NCBI GenBank assembly: GCA_963971535.1 | Contig: OZ020586.1 | Location: 78,162,412 to 78,226,411, forward strand | Direction of reading: 5' to 3' | DNA: 64,000 nt | Origin: Notolepis coatsorum | Taxonomy: Eukaryota > Chordata > Actinopteri > Aulopiformes > Paralepididae | Shown here: positions 49,034-60,229 of the stretch, one piece after another | Numbering within the stretch: position 1 is the stretch's first letter | Layout of the letters: every line of letters begins with the position of its first letter | Position numbers and translations under genes: made by a program | Notes under the pieces: generated by a model | Seen by the model: the letters and a program-made list of their open reading frames with translations, nothing else | What the model was told of the DNA's origin: nothing | Database searches by the model: none

Positions 49034-50435
49034 GGCTGCGTTTACATGGACAGTTTATTCCCCTTTTCATTCGGAATTAACGTTAAATCCTATTTAAAGT
49101 TATCATGTAAACATCTGAAAATACTTAATTCCGAATGAAAATGGCCACTCCGAAATAAAATCCATTCCGATGTAAGTGGCCGGTTTATTCCGTTTATCAT
49201 TCCGAATTAAAGCTTTTTCTGTCCATGTAAACGCTTTTCACGCATTTTTCGGAATTAGTTCCCCCCGGTCTTTCTGCGCATGATCGCGCATAGGCTACAG
49301 TACACATAGATGATCGCGAACAGGGGCACATATTGTTCCATAGCATAGGCCTTCAGTTGATCATGACAAATCCTCTCTTACCTTGACGATTAAAAAGCCT
49401 CCATAATTTAGTAAATAAAGCTGTAGCCAGCCAGCTAGTATTGATGCTATACAAAATTCTATCCACATTAGCTACATAGCTAACCAACTAAATACAATGG
49501 TATCCTGAGGTAACGTTAAATACAACATTTGCTAGTCGAAATGACTGGACACACACAGGGACAAGTTAAACATCAATCAATTAATTTATTCCAACAGGTA
49601 GTTTGAGCTGCATGTGAGCCGCGGTCTTTCTCTCCTCTCCTTTGGAAACTAATGATGATACGTTAGCTAGAAAAAGCACAGAACCGGCCGGCAAAAGTTA
49701 AGCTGCTAGCAACAGACACTATAATACTTCCGTCGGGGGATTTCAAAATAAAAGAGCGACGTCTAAAAGCACCGTAAATACGTTTATTTTGTACATTATC
49801 TAACGTTAACACGAACCTAAACTAACTTTAGATTAGTTTAGGTTCGTGTAATGTTAGATATTGTAAAGAATAAACGTATTTACGGTGCTTTTAGACGTCG
49901 CTCTTTTATTTTGAAACCCCCCGCCCGGAAGTAAAAATTATGCTTATTTGTCTGCTTGTTATCAATGGGTTGCTACATACGGGGTACAATGTTACATAGG
50001 CTGTGCGTCGATGTTGCAGAAGCATAAAGGCAGAGTGTCTGCAACACCTTTGCTTTGTCGATGTTGTGGTGCAGTTGCTTTGAAGTTGCTGTAGCATGTA
50101 GAGGCCTTTAACGTTAGCAGAATAGACACACCGAGAGTCTGGTTAATGTTGTTTGGTACGCTAGCACAGTAGCTGAGAATATCGGTCGCAGCTGTTTGTT
50201 TACTTCCGGTAAACGTAATGACGTTAACATCCTGTTTACGTTTACCCAATCAGAAGCCTTCCCAGCCCCAAACCTTACGATGACTCGAAAACTCCCGATT
50301 AGACAGTGACTTTCATGTAAACACCTTGTCGGAATTAAGATTTGACATGTAAACTCGCATGATTTTTTTTTACATCCGAATGATTTGATTCCGAAGTTAT
50401 AATTCGGAATTAAAAGTCACCATGTAACCGCAGCC
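49034..50435. mobile_element. ~1.4 kb TIR DNA element, possible 3-bp duplication ACT
   Basis: Ends GGCTGCGTTTACATGGACA... and ...CCATGTAACCGCAGCC. Next to them are TTCGGAATTAA and its complement. ACT flanks both sides (49031-49033, 50436-50438). There is no transposase. It contains a nested foldback at 49728-49931. Confidence 0.8.
49728..49931. mobile_element. Nested foldback, ~95-bp arms
   Basis: Arms begin CTTCCGTCGGGGG / CCCCCCGCCCGGAAG and continue through AAAGAGCGACGTCTAAAAGC and its complement, meeting at about 49835. Confidence 0.88.
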
Positions 50436-50846
50436 ACTGTTCCTATTGACCGCCATTGTATTTGGCCTGTATAAATACTGTCTGCAGAGTGCTTACATCA
50501 CACCAAAAGCTAGGTTTGATCTGTTTTCAGACTCCTTCAGTCTTCTATGGTATTTTCGCCATTCAGCTGCAGGATCTTTCCTCATTTCCCTACATGGACA
50601 TTTAGTATTACACTTTTGAATCTCCAAGTGACTTAAAATGAAGAGGTAATGACTCCCACATTAAACTCCTGTGGCTGTGCGCCCTGATCATAAATGCGCT
50701 TTTGTGCGTCTTGGGCCTGTTGCATTATGTTCTCTTGCCACCGGCCAGAGGGCTTTCATTCTGTCTCTCATCACCTGCACATGCTCTATGAGAGACCTGT
50801 GGGGTGACGGCTGTTCCTCCCAAATCTCTTTTGCGATGTCCAGGAG

Positions 50847-51538
50847 GCCTGTAACTGTTCCGCAACAGTAAGTGACTTCCGGGGTAGGCCTGATTGGCCC
50901 CGACAGGCACGTGACGCGGCAAACTCAGGACGCGCAACGAGGCTGCTGAGAGCTGTCGCGCGGAAATAGGCTGTCTATTGCCATTCTCTAACACAAACTC
51001 TAACCTTAACCAGCTCCTTAACAGCGCCTAAACTTAACCGTTCTAACCTTAACCAACTCCGAAACAATGCCTAACCTTAACCTTAACCATGCCTAACCTT
51101 AACCATAGAAAGAATATTGCCATTCTCTAAGACAAACTCTAACCTTAACCAGCTCCTTAACAGCGCCTAAACTTAACCGTTCTAACCTTAACCAACTCCG
51201 AAACAATGCCTAACCTTAACCTTAACCTTAACCATGCCTAACCTTAACCGGCGAAAGAATACACGTTAAAAAAAAAAATCACGTTAAAAAAAAAAGATTT
51301 GATGGGATTCGAACTCACCAACAACGGACCGCAGGATCGCAGGACCGCTGCTCTGCCAGGTGAGCTGAAGCGCCGAATGAAAGTCATGGCGTATTTGGAC
51401 GGTTACGTAATTCCGCAAGCTCTGCCGCTCGGCTCCGCGGAGCGTGCCGCGCGGCAGAGAAAGTTGCGCGTCACGTGCCTGTCGGGGCCAATCAGGCCTA
51501 CCCCGGAAGTAACTTACTGTTGCGGATAAGCTATAAGC
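50847..51538. mobile_element. Foldback/TIR element with 9-bp duplication GTCCAGGAG, inside Gypsy
   Basis: GTCCAGGAG at 50838-50846 and 51539-51547 encodes the same LLD of the Gypsy polyprotein on both sides. Inverted ends: GCCTGTAACTGTTCCGCAAC (left) and GCTTATAGCTTATCCGCAAC (right, complement), continuing AGTAAGT.ACTTCCGGGG and GGCCTGATTGGCCCCGACAG. Inside are two tandem ~125-bp blocks rich in CTAACCTTAACC and a tRNA-like sequence (next feature). No transposase. Confidence 0.9.
51296..51374 (-). other. tRNA-like sequence (pseudo), minus strand
   Basis: The reverse complement reads CAGCTCACCTGGCAGAGC (D-arm, A box) and GTTGGTGAGTTCGAATCCCA (T-arm, B box) at tRNA spacing. The acceptor stem does not pair, so this is a tRNA-derived relic rather than a gene. 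Confidence 0.5.
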
Positions 51539-51966
51539 GTCCAGGAGACCCTGCGGCTTGCGGGCGTAGAGCAGCTCAAACGGCGAGAAGCCAGTGGAAG
51601 CCTGTGGGACCTCACGCACAGAGAACATCAGAAAGGGCAACAACTGATCCCAATTCTTCCCATCCTTTTCCATAACTTTTCTCAGCATGCTTTTTAGCGT
51701 CGAGTTCAAACGTTCGCATAACCCATCAGTCTGTGGATGGTAGACGAAGGTTCTCAACTGTTCCACTTTCATGAGCTTACACATTTCCTTTATGACTTGC
51801 GACATAAAGCACAAGCCCTGATCAGTGAGAATGGAATCGGCAATCCCCACTCGACTAAACAAATGAAATAGCTCTCACGCTATGATTTTGGCCCTCACCG
51901 TGCGTAACGGGATGGCTTCGGGGTAACGTGTTGCGTAGTCTATGATCACCAGTATATACTGGTGGC

Positions 51967-52559
51967 TAGGGCTGACCCCTATTAGTCGAATAATCAATCT
52001 AAAGGAGACTTAGTCGACTGCCAACCTCTTAGTAAAAAAAAAATCTTGTTTATTTTTTATTTTATTTTTAGCATTCTTTCCAAAAGAAAAGAGGCCTAGA
52101 AGCGTGGCTAACGCTAATGGCACTCATACCAGAGGCTAACTGCCTAAGAAAACAGGCACAGAGGCACTGAAAGAGGATTTTACCCATCTAATGAACACAC
52201 TAGACTAGACAAATATCAAGATGTATCCATCAGTGGACCAATTGCATGCTTTTGCAGAGGACAAGAAGCCTTCCGTCGACTCCTTCAGACATTAAGCACC
52301 CCCACAGCCCAAATAGGGAGGTGTAGTCTGACGTCACTGGTTGTTCCACCCGTATAGGGATTTATCATTGGGAAAAGGGATTATCGGCTATTGTAACAAT
52401 TCTGCCACATGGAAATTTAAAGGCTTTCCATTTTTGCACAAAATGAGTTCCCTAAAAAAAATATATACTTTTTTTTTTCATTTTTTTTTTTTTTTTTTTA
52501 TCAGCTAATTTCAGCCAATCATAGTCGACTATCCAAATCCTTAGTCTGGGACAGCCCTA
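51967..52559 (-). mobile_element. hAT-type MITE, 8-bp duplication CTGGTGGC, inside Gypsy integrase
   Basis: Ends TAGGGCTGACCCCTATTAGT ... CTTAGTCTGGGACAGCCCTA. CTGGTGGC occurs at 51959-51966 and 52560-52567. Same family as 39551-39990. It splits the integrase between GPLVKSSRGHQ and YILVIIDYATRY. Confidence 0.95.
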
Positions 52560-52654
52560 CTGGTGGCCTCGGGATGATTTGACTAGTGGCCCAACAACGT
52601 CAAGGGCGATTCTCGAAAACAGTGTCTCAATGATGGGTAACGGAATGAGAGGAT

Positions 52655-53035
52655 TATTATAAAAAAAAAATGTATCCACTTTTTCTCCTGTTTTTCTGTG
52701 TTTTTCTCCCATCCCAATTTTTTTGTCGTTATGCCAATTCCCCCCTCCCCTTCCTGGTCGTTGCTCGCATGTGCCCCCCACTGGTCGGTCTAGGGAGCCC
52801 TGAAGTCTATCGGATGCTTCCTCCGAGACAGCCAGCAGCATCTTTTCACCTGCCAGCACGGACTCTCATTGGTGAGGTGTAACGTGTGGGAGGTCACACT
52901 ACCCTCACCATCTCCCTCCCTCGCTGTGCAGGCGCCCTGACTGACCTGTAGGAGTCGCTGTTTACAACGACCAGAATACCACCCCAACGGCTTCCCTCCC
53001 GCTCACTCTGCCAATTGAGCCAATTGAGTCACCTA
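52655..53035 (-). mobile_element. tRNA-derived SINE copy, minus strand
   Basis: The body shares AACAGCGACTCCTACAGGTC, CACCTGCCAGC/GCAGGTGAAAA and the A-rich, AGAAAAAnTGGA-type tail with 57718-58185. The tRNA-like head is shorter here (GGCTCAATTGGCAGAGTGAG). Confidence 0.8.
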
Positions 53036-53690
53036 CGTGATGCAAAATGTAGACCTCAATTGTCCCTGTGTGCGAAAACAAAAGATTAATACATAGAAAA
53101 GTAATCACCATAGGCTGGGTGAACAGGGAACAAATATACAAAGGGTTAACAGAAAGGTACTACAGGCAGGAGAAAAATACACTAAACAGGCACAAAGAAA
53201 CAGAGCTTTAGCCAGCTCTGGTGCCAAAAGCACCCTCAACAGAGCTTTAACCAGCTCTGGTGCCAAAAACACCCTCAACAGAGCTTTAACCAGCTCAATT
53301 ACCACACAAAACGAGTGCTCTACCACCAACACCACCAGATATAGTTACCACCACAGACACCGACAGAGCTCTGGCTAACACTGCACACCATGGAATTGGG
53401 ATATATGAAGGGAGAGAGAAAGGTTAATTGCTGACGAGCCCCAGCTGTTGCTGTTGTTGCTGTTGTTGCTGTTGCTGAAGTGAGATGGTGATTGACCAGC
53501 TGCTGGAACGGAGACTGGGAGACACCTGAGAATGGGGATATGTAGACACAAGAGGGAAAACAAAAGACAACAATACAACCTAACTACATACATAACACAT
53601 AATATACATAATTCCCTATACAATATAATATACAAGGATACATACAAGGGAAATAATGATACAAGGACAGAGTCCGTAATACTCCCCGTC
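53036..53690. other. 39-bp tandem repeat and unclassified sequence
   Basis: 53198-53300 has about 2.6 copies of a 39-bp unit (CAGAGCTTTAACCAGCTCTG...). 53440-53476 is GTTGCT-rich. It lies where Gypsy RT would be expected and may be a further LTR-type insertion. No intact gene. Confidence 0.5.
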
Positions 53691-54240
53691 ACATTCAGAG
53701 CACACACCTTTGACTGACGTAGTCCTTAACTTTTCCTCGGTTTACCCCGTAGAGGGTGGGGTTTGTGTGGAGATGACCGCTGAGCACAGCTGACGATATA
53801 GGGGGCAGTCTCGTCCAATCAGCAGTGCTACAGACAGGTAGAGCAAACACCCTTGGTGGTTGTCAGGGGGATCTGCGCAGCGCTGTGGGATACAATTGTG
53901 TGTCTCTGTGAACACAGGACACGGACATTTGCGGAGCATTAGCGTCGCAGTATGCTAAATGGGGCTGAACCAGCGTTATGACGCTACCCGAGTCCAGGAG
54001 CACTAATGTGTCTTTGTCGCTGACTCGCACCGGTAAAAGTGTCGCTGACGTTTCCTTGTGGGCTCAACAGGCTGTGTCATAATTACATGTTTTACTGCGG
54101 GAGTCTGAAGCTGCAACCGATGGCATGGACACATCTTTGCCTGGACAGGCCCACGAGTAGTGCCCTGGCTCGCCACAGTCATAGCAGCGCTTTTGGTCCG
54201 ACCGTCCCGGTCAAACAGTGGCCTTCTCCAGGGTAGTTCG

Positions 54241-55320
54241 TAGGGGTGTAACGATGCATCGATGAATCGAAATGCATCGATTCTAATGTGACGATTCAAC
54301 TGCATCGATTTGAAAATGTTAGAATCGATTATAATCGAAATGAATCGAAATAAAAAAAAATCTTTTATTTTATTTATTTCTTTTAACACTTTAATCGCCG
54401 AAAACGTAAACGCCGTAACTCGTCTTCTATATCAATATTTCAAAAATCTGTGATCGAAATCATATTTCTCCTCCGGGGACCTGAGATATACTGCAGAGTT
54501 CCACTCAACTTTCTAACGGTTCAAGAGCGCCATCTGGTGGCAGATCGCCCAAACAGCAAACCGGAAACAGGAAACTGGTGCTCATCCAAATTCGGTCCGA
54601 CCACTCGCTATAGCTCCCGCGACGCCATCTTGACACACTGGATAATCGATCGCTCACCCTAACTCAATAAACAACATGATTTGGACGTATATACTATTAT
54701 ACAACCTGGAAATGGATCGGGTATTTCTCCATCCCATAATAGAAAAAATTCTGTTCCACACTCATGCCCCAACGGCGCGAGGAAGCCACGGTGAGTTTCA
54801 GCGTTATTTTCTAAAGTCCTCTATACTAACTACTCTAATGATCATAGCACCCACACGAGATGAATGATATAACGTTGCCCACGGAATTATAAACGACCCC
54901 CCGCCCATCCGGTCAACATCAGATCATATGTAGTAACTTCTAGAAGTACGTGCAGTTGAAATTATCTGGCACCGATCGCTATCAAACTGTATTTCATCAT
55001 CATCAATATAATGCATTTGGAGCTATAAATCAAGTTCTGGAGAAAGCTGCAGAAAACGATAAAAACATACTTATACTTTAGACCGTATTTTAGTATGAAT
55101 ATGTGAATGAAAAAGTATAACATTGCTACACCCTGAACAATATATATAGGACATTGAATGGGCCATAATAATGTCAATTTAGCAATACAATTTAAAAAGT
55201 TATAGCCCTGCAAAGAAGGGGAACTTCTCCATAGACAAATAGAGCTGGCGAGGAATGGTAAATTATGAATTTAACCATGGTGATCAAAGTGTTAATGTTT
55301 TTTTTTTGTGTATTGTTTTT
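54241..55320. mobile_element. hAT-like insertion (left end seen) in Gypsy gag
   Basis: TAGGGGTGTAACGATGCATC with repeated CGATTC/GAATCGA motifs is a typical end of a teleost hAT-type element. No matching right end could be placed before Gypsy gag resumes near 55330. No coding frame. Confidence 0.45.
54527..54540 (-). promoter_or_regulatory. CTCF core motif match
   Basis: The minus strand reads CCACCAGATGGCGC, which fits the vertebrate CTCF core CCASYAGRKGGCRS at every position. It lies within transposon-derived DNA in the first coding intron of gon4l. Occupancy cannot be judged from sequence. Confidence 0.45.
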
Positions 55321-56717
55321 ATTGACCTATAGTCCATTCATGCTGAGTGAATCAGTTCCCCCAGCCACATTTGTGTATTCAAATTTCTTTTGACTGATCT
55401 AACGAAGTGGTCCATAACGATTCTTTCCAAGACGGTGAGCCCTGTGGGGTGGGTTATTAACCAGGCTCGGCTTACTCGGACTAAGTAGTGCATCTGTGCG
55501 CGCGGGGAGGCCTGCTGATCATATGCCCAGTCATGGAAGCGTTGCGCACGGGACTGTAGACTATGGCCACAGCGGCTCAAAATGTCCTGTTTTAGCCGGG
55601 TGTAGTTCTCTGCTTGCTCCGCTGGCAGGTCCTGGTAGGCTTTTTGCACATTACCTGACAGGAAGGGGGCCAGCAGTCCCCCCCAGCTCTCCTCCGGCCA
55701 GCCCTCTCGGTTGGCGGTGCGCTCAAACGCTAGGAGATGGGCTTCTATGTCCTCATGCTCTGTCAGCTTGGGGATGAACTGCCCGGGGTTAGGCCGAGTC
55801 TCAAGTAAATTTTTTTAAATGTATTCTGCTCCCCTTATTGCCAGTTTTCTTTTGCCTGCGTTCTCCACCACTGTGGCAGAATAAACAACAAACAGACGGG
55901 TTGTGTTTCCCAAAATAATACTTTTCTTTATTCTCTAATAAAACAAACAAACAAACAAACAATTCACACTTTTCCTCACTCTCTCTGACTTCTATTAAGA
56001 CTGTCTGTGCCGGGCGTCTTCTCCGCTTACCGGTCTGTCTTCCTGCCCCTGATACGAGAGAGTGAGTGTGTTCTTGGGCCCCATTAACTCATTCAGCGCC
56101 AACCACATAATAATACGTGTTTGCTCGCCAGCGGTTGAGCGCCAATCACGTAATATTACATTTTTAGATTGTTTTTTCTTTTTTTTCGATTTTAATATTC
56201 TATACACTCACGGACCTCAGTGTTATCATTGGAACTCATTCTGAGACCTTGAGAGTGCAATGCCGGCCGAATCCTGCTAGGTGGCAGTACCCTTTGAAAC
56301 CCTATTTCACACTGTGTGTTACATTTTATATGGTCCGGGCGGATAATTTGGACCCGGGCAAGTGAAACGCTTCATTCGAGCAACTTGGAACGCGCACAGC
56401 ACACTTGATGCATATTTTGTGCCATTTCATGTCAGGGACCCGATGGACATCAATACTGGAAATCGCGATTAGACAATTGGAATATTCATTTTGTAATAAC
56501 TCCTAGCAAAGGTAAGGACTATATGACGTCAATCCTACTTTGATCCTACAATGATTTCACATCGATCACAACGATCGACGTATGTAGTATTCAAAACGTA
56601 TGCCGTTGCTGACGATCAGAGCATCACAAAACGACCCCCCCTCCCTTTGATGCATTCATGATTAAACATAATACCTATTACATACATTTGATTTGGAAAT
56701 AGTATCGTGTCCAGGCG

Positions 56718-57472
56718 GCATGAATACTTTCGGCAGCCAACATGCCCTTCCGTGTTGCTCTGATTGGCCGAGCGCGCGCATGAGCCGCGACACGCTCCTC
56801 TGCCAGGCAGGAATCTTAACGCAATTTATACAAATGGAAGTATTGATTTCGCCGTAACGAATCATTAAAAAAATATACCGTTAACTGGAATATGTTGTGC
56901 CTTTACACATAGTTGGATTATGTAATTGGTTTGTCATGACGAACCAAAAAAAAATCGCGAATTAACCAGTGGCTACAACAACACACAGTAACTACATGCA
57001 TCATTGTTTACAATGAACGGTGGGGCTAATCGAAAGGACTGGACACGGACGCGTTAAACAGCAATCAATTAATTTAATATAACAGTCCGGTTCTGTGTTT
57101 GTTTGTGTCTGTAGATTGTTGGTGAACAACTAACCCGTGTCCAGTCCTTTCGATTAGCCCCACCGTTCATTGTAAACAATGATGCATGTAGTTACTGTGT
57201 GTTGTTGTAGCCACCGGTTAATTCGCGATTTTTTATTGGTTTGTCATGACAAACCAATTACATAATCCAACATATGTGTAAAGGCACAACATATTCTAGT
57301 TAACGGTATATTTTTTTAATGATTCGTTACGGCGAAATCAATACTTCCATTTGTATAAATTGCGTTAAGATTCCTGCCTGGCAGAGGAGCGTGTCGCGGC
57401 TCATGCGCATGTGCGTGCTCGGCCAATCAGAGCAACGCGGAAGGGCATGTTGGCTGCCGAAAGTATTCACGC
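56718..57472. mobile_element. Large foldback element, ~350-bp arms, 9-bp duplication GTCCAGGCG
   Basis: GTCCAGGCG at 56709-56717 and 57473-57481. Ends GCATGAATACTTTCGGCAGC and GCGTGAATACTTTCGGCAGC (right end, complement). The arms match almost throughout (AAGGGCATGTTGGCTGCCGA; TTAGCCCCACCGTTCATTG) around a ~75-bp centre near 57060-57135. No coding capacity. Confidence 0.92.
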
Positions 57473-57717
57473 GTCCAGGCGAGCAACGCGAACTTTAGCA
57501 AAATGCACACAGTGCTCCATAACTCAGCCTCCAGGAATTAGCCCGGATCACTCTGAAACTATACAATATTCACCACGGGATAACACACAAATGTATACAT
57601 GAAAAAATTTACTATTTTTTTTACATATTGGACTACAAATAGTGTCTGTCAAATGAGCCGGACTATTTTCTCCATAGCTATCATATAGAATAGATCCTCA
57701 AAGATTGTGAAATGTAG

Positions 57718-58185
57718 GGTGGCGCAGTGGGCAAGGCGCTCGCCACCAACGCAGGAGATGCTGGGTTCGAGCCCAGCTCTCGGCGTTGCTACCAGCTTGG
57801 CTGGTCGTTCATACTAATACAATTGGCAGTATTAGGGGGTGGGAAGCTGGTGGGTGGGGATCGGACGTTGTGGACAGCGACTCCTACAGGTCGGTTGGTG
57901 TGCCTGCGCAGTAGAATCAGGAAGCGACGAGGGCGGCGTGTCCCTCCCACACAGACCCTCGCCGCTGAGAGATCGCGCTGTGCAGGTGAAAATATGCGAC
58001 GGCTGCCTCCTTGAGTACCGGAGGGGACATGTGATGCAAGGCTTCATCCACATTGCAGCCGGCTTGTGGGAGGCATGGCCTAACAGCGTTCGAGACAGGG
58101 GAGGGTAGAATTGGACAATACGAAATTGGGGACGGAAGAAAAATAGAAAAATGGGGAGAAAAAGTAGATAAAAAAAAAAAAACAT
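57718..58185 (+). mobile_element. tRNA-derived SINE copy, plus strand
   Basis: The tRNA-like head has an A box (GGTGGCGCAGTGGGCAAGG) and a B box (GGGTTCGAGCC), followed by the body shared with 52655-53035 and an A-rich end (GATAAAAAAAAAAAA). It probably retains pol III promoter elements. Confidence 0.85.
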
Positions 58186-58259
58186 ATGGAGAAAAGAATA
58201 ATGGAAAGCTGGCGCTAGAGAGCAGAGATGGGCGTTGGCTATGGCGTTGAATGAGTTAA

Positions 58260-58640
58260 GTTCCCCCTCCTCAACACGCGCACCACACCGTGATTTGCTT
58301 ATTGGGCTTGATGGCCTTCTAGCGACAGATGCGTCTGGAAGCGGATGCCCAAATATGGGCAGTGCCCAGCCATTGGGCCGTTACGTAGCGTCCTTCAATC
58401 ACCAAGCCCAGTGGTGGCTTGGGGTTGCCACAGTTTACATTCGACAGGCGTTCTGATGGCTCCCTCCTCTTGATATGGAGTTGTGTGGTGTTCCTTGGGA
58501 CCCTGCATGGCATGGATAACAACTAGTTCTTCTGGCTCATTAATGATTCTCAACATTATTTCAAATGCTATGCATGTATGCTGCTCTACATCTACACACA
58601 GAATTATCAGTATATTATGCATGTCTAATTTGATACTCAC
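58260..58640. other. No gene; possible outer Gypsy LTR remnant
   Basis: Follows the right TTAA of the piggyBac-like insert, so by position it should continue the minus-strand Gypsy LTR cut at 56083. No LTR end could be placed. Confidence 0.3.
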
Positions 58641-58649
58641 TCTAGTGTC

Positions 58650-58894
58650 TCCCGCTCTGTCTGTCTCTCACCTTCTCTGTCTCTCTCTGTCTCTGTCTCT
58701 CCTATCTCTGTCTTTCTCACCTCTATTTTTCTCTCTCTTTCCCTCTGTCTCTCTCACCTCTTCTCTCTCTCTCCGCTCTCTCCTCTCTATCTCTCTTTTG
58801 TCTCTTTCTCTCTCCTCTCTCTCTCCTATCTATCTCTCTCCCTCTCCTATCTCTCTTTCATCTCTGTCTCACTCTCCCTCCATCCATCCATCAG
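58650..58894. repeat. Long CT-rich tract ending at the gon4l splice acceptor
   Basis: About 240 bp of CTCT/CTGTCTCT runs, ending CATCCATCCATCAG at the acceptor. Confidence 0.95.
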
Positions 58895-59103
58895 AGGAGA
58901 GTCAGAGGGAGATGAAGGGCAGGAAGAAAGGAGGGGGGAATAGGAGGAGGAGGAGACAGGAGGAAGAGGAGGAGACAGGAGCCTCCGACAGCGAGGAGGA
59001 GGCGGGAGTAGAGTTGGAGATTGACAGGCAGCTGGACCAGGCACTGGAGACCAAGTCTAAACAGCACAACCTGACCACGGTTAACGTGAGGAACATCATC
59101 CAT
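58895..59103 (+). CDS. gon4l: GON4L homologue, second coding exon of the window
   Basis: Acceptor CCATCAG|AG after the CT tract; donor CAT|GTGAGT (phase 0). The first two bases complete the Glu codon begun by the G at 48945. It encodes EESQREMKGRKKGGGNRRRR (a basic, NLS-like block), then an acidic EEEEE/DSEEE segment, LEIDRQLDQALETKSKQHNL and TTVNVRNIIH. The end matches the human GON4L block KQHNLTAVNVRNILH almost perfectly. Human GON4L has roughly twice as many residues before this block, so this copy is shorter, or further 5' exons exist. The strong match and exact phases make the identity secure. Confidence 0.95.
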
Positions 59104-59299
59104 GTGAGTACAGCTCTGGTTTACAGATCCCTCCTCTGGGGGAGCAGCTTCTACTGTTACTGTACGGTTGTTAGTGACCCACAGTGGGTTTTGTAGGACT
59201 GGCTTCACGTCTGGTATAGACTGGTTTCCCCACCATGTCAGACTCGGTGTGCAGCTCGTGCATCAAGGAGGCAACAAGGAACGTACATCCTGGTCAGAA

Positions 59300-59507
59300 C
59301 AACAGGACAGACTAACATGCAACAGGACAAAACATGCAAACTCCACATAGAAAGGCCTTCCACCGCAGTTTGAACGCAGGACCTTCTAGCTGTGAGGCAA
59401 CAGTGTTAACCACTGAACCCAGGACCTTCTAGCTGTGAGGCAACAGTGTTAACCACTGAACCCAGGACCTTCTAGCTGTGAGGCAATACTGCACCACCAT
59501 GCCGCCC
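59300..59507 (-). mobile_element. SINE, minus strand, with a 43-bp internal triplication
   Basis: The reverse complement starts GGGCGGCATGGTGGTGCAGT and includes GTGTGGAGTTTGCATGTT-like text, a familiar teleost tRNA-derived SINE. The segment GACCTTCTAGCTGTGAGGCA ... is tandemly present three times. Confidence 0.75.
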
Positions 59508-59674
59508 TTCAAACGTTAGCCCCATGTTACCAGAACAAGTAAAAAGTGAATATTCATATACACCAGCATTTTGGATTAGGGTTAGTCATGTTAGGATTGT
59601 TTTGTGTGTGGGTGTAGGTGTATGTCCTGTGTATTCAGTCTGCCTTTAAACGCTTCATGACCTTTGACCTACAG

Positions 59675-59749
59675 GAAGTGATTACCAACGAGCATGTGGT
59701 GGCCATGATGAAAGCTGCCATCAATGACACGGAGGCCATCCCACCTTTT
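59675..59749 (+). CDS. gon4l: GON4L homologue, conserved 25-residue exon
   Basis: Acceptor GACCTACAG, donor TTT|GTGAGT, both phase 0, exactly 25 codons. It encodes [20 protein letters not shown] followed by AIPPF. Human GON4L has [20 protein letters not shown] plus DMPMF at the same place, directly after NVRNILH. Such identity leaves no reasonable alternative except the GON4L-related YY1AP1 family, which is mammalian. The donor is followed by pyrimidine-rich DNA, and nothing else is seen before the CCCT repeat at 60123. Confidence 0.97.
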
Positions 59750-60122
59750 GTGAGTTTCTCTCCCTTGCCATCCCTCTTTTCTTTCTCAGAGTCGGTTTGG
59801 CTCCAAAAAAGTACAGCTAATTGAGTGATCAAAGCCAATTCACTGTTTGTGTTTCCCTTGTCACATCACCAAGGGCAATGATTATAAAACAGCTTGTTTA
59901 GGCTTGTTCGTCTGAAGACTTCAAACCCTGGGCCAAACATCAAGTAGTAATTTCCCCCCAGCGCCTAAATAATATTTCAGACAGTCATCCATACAAAGAC
60001 CAAGTGAAACCCATTTCCCATAACATGCCCCCTTTTAAGTACGAGAACCAATATGTTAAGTACAGTTGGGGGTTAGATCATGCTATCGTCACCCTGGGAG
60101 ATGGCCTCTAGCCGATGCTATC

Positions 60123-60165
60123 ACTCCCTCCCTCCCTCCCTCCCTCCCTCCCTCCCTCCCTCTCC
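60123..60165. repeat. (CCCT)n microsatellite
   Basis: About ten CCCT units. Confidence 0.95.
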
Positions 60166-60229
60166 CTTTTGAATGAACCAATGTGTTAATAGTGTTAAAA
60201 TCTTAGTGATGAACAAACCAATGTGTTAA

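Larger units (their letters stand above)
50640..56083 (-). pseudogene. Degenerate Ty3/Gypsy retrotransposon, minus strand, heavily nested
   Basis: Read on the minus strand from the right. 56083-55850 is LTR-like, with AATAAAG and a CTGCCACA|GTGGTGGAGAACGC junction typical of fish Gypsy leaders. 55800-55338 is a SCAN-like gag segment (QKAYQDLPAEQAENYTRLKQ). 54210-54150 is a CCHC knuckle (CYDCGEPGHYSWAC). 54010-53970 is a protease-like LLDSGS. 52640-51290 is integrase (ALDVVGPLVKSSRGHQ, VIIDYATRYPEAIPLRT, ADSILTDQG, TFVYHPQTDGLCERLNSTLK). 50846-50650 is the downstream pol text (LLDIAKEIWEEQPSPHRSLI). RT and RNase H are missing between 53690 and 52655. In-frame stops show it is dead. Four later insertions split it. 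Confidence 0.85.
56084..58259. mobile_element. piggyBac-like element with TTAA ends, containing nested elements
   Basis: TTAA at 56084-56087 and 58256-58259. Terminal repeats CTCATTCAGCGCC ... GGCGTTGAATGAG. The end type is shared with 62469-63382 and with 18160-18172. The interior holds a foldback element (56718-57472) and a SINE (57718-58185), with no transposase frame seen. Confidence 0.8.

Noticed and set aside
50990..51255. Telomere-like CTAACC/CTTAACC repeats
   Set aside because: Not the vertebrate TTAGGG/CCCTAA hexamer; irregular spacing and internal to a foldback element.
51296..51374. A functional tRNA gene
   Set aside because: A and B boxes are present but the acceptor stem does not pair and it lies inside a transposon.
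58483..59196. 237-codon plus-strand frame as a single-exon gene
   Set aside because: Its first half is the CT tract and its end runs into the intron; only 58895-59103 within it is exon sequence.
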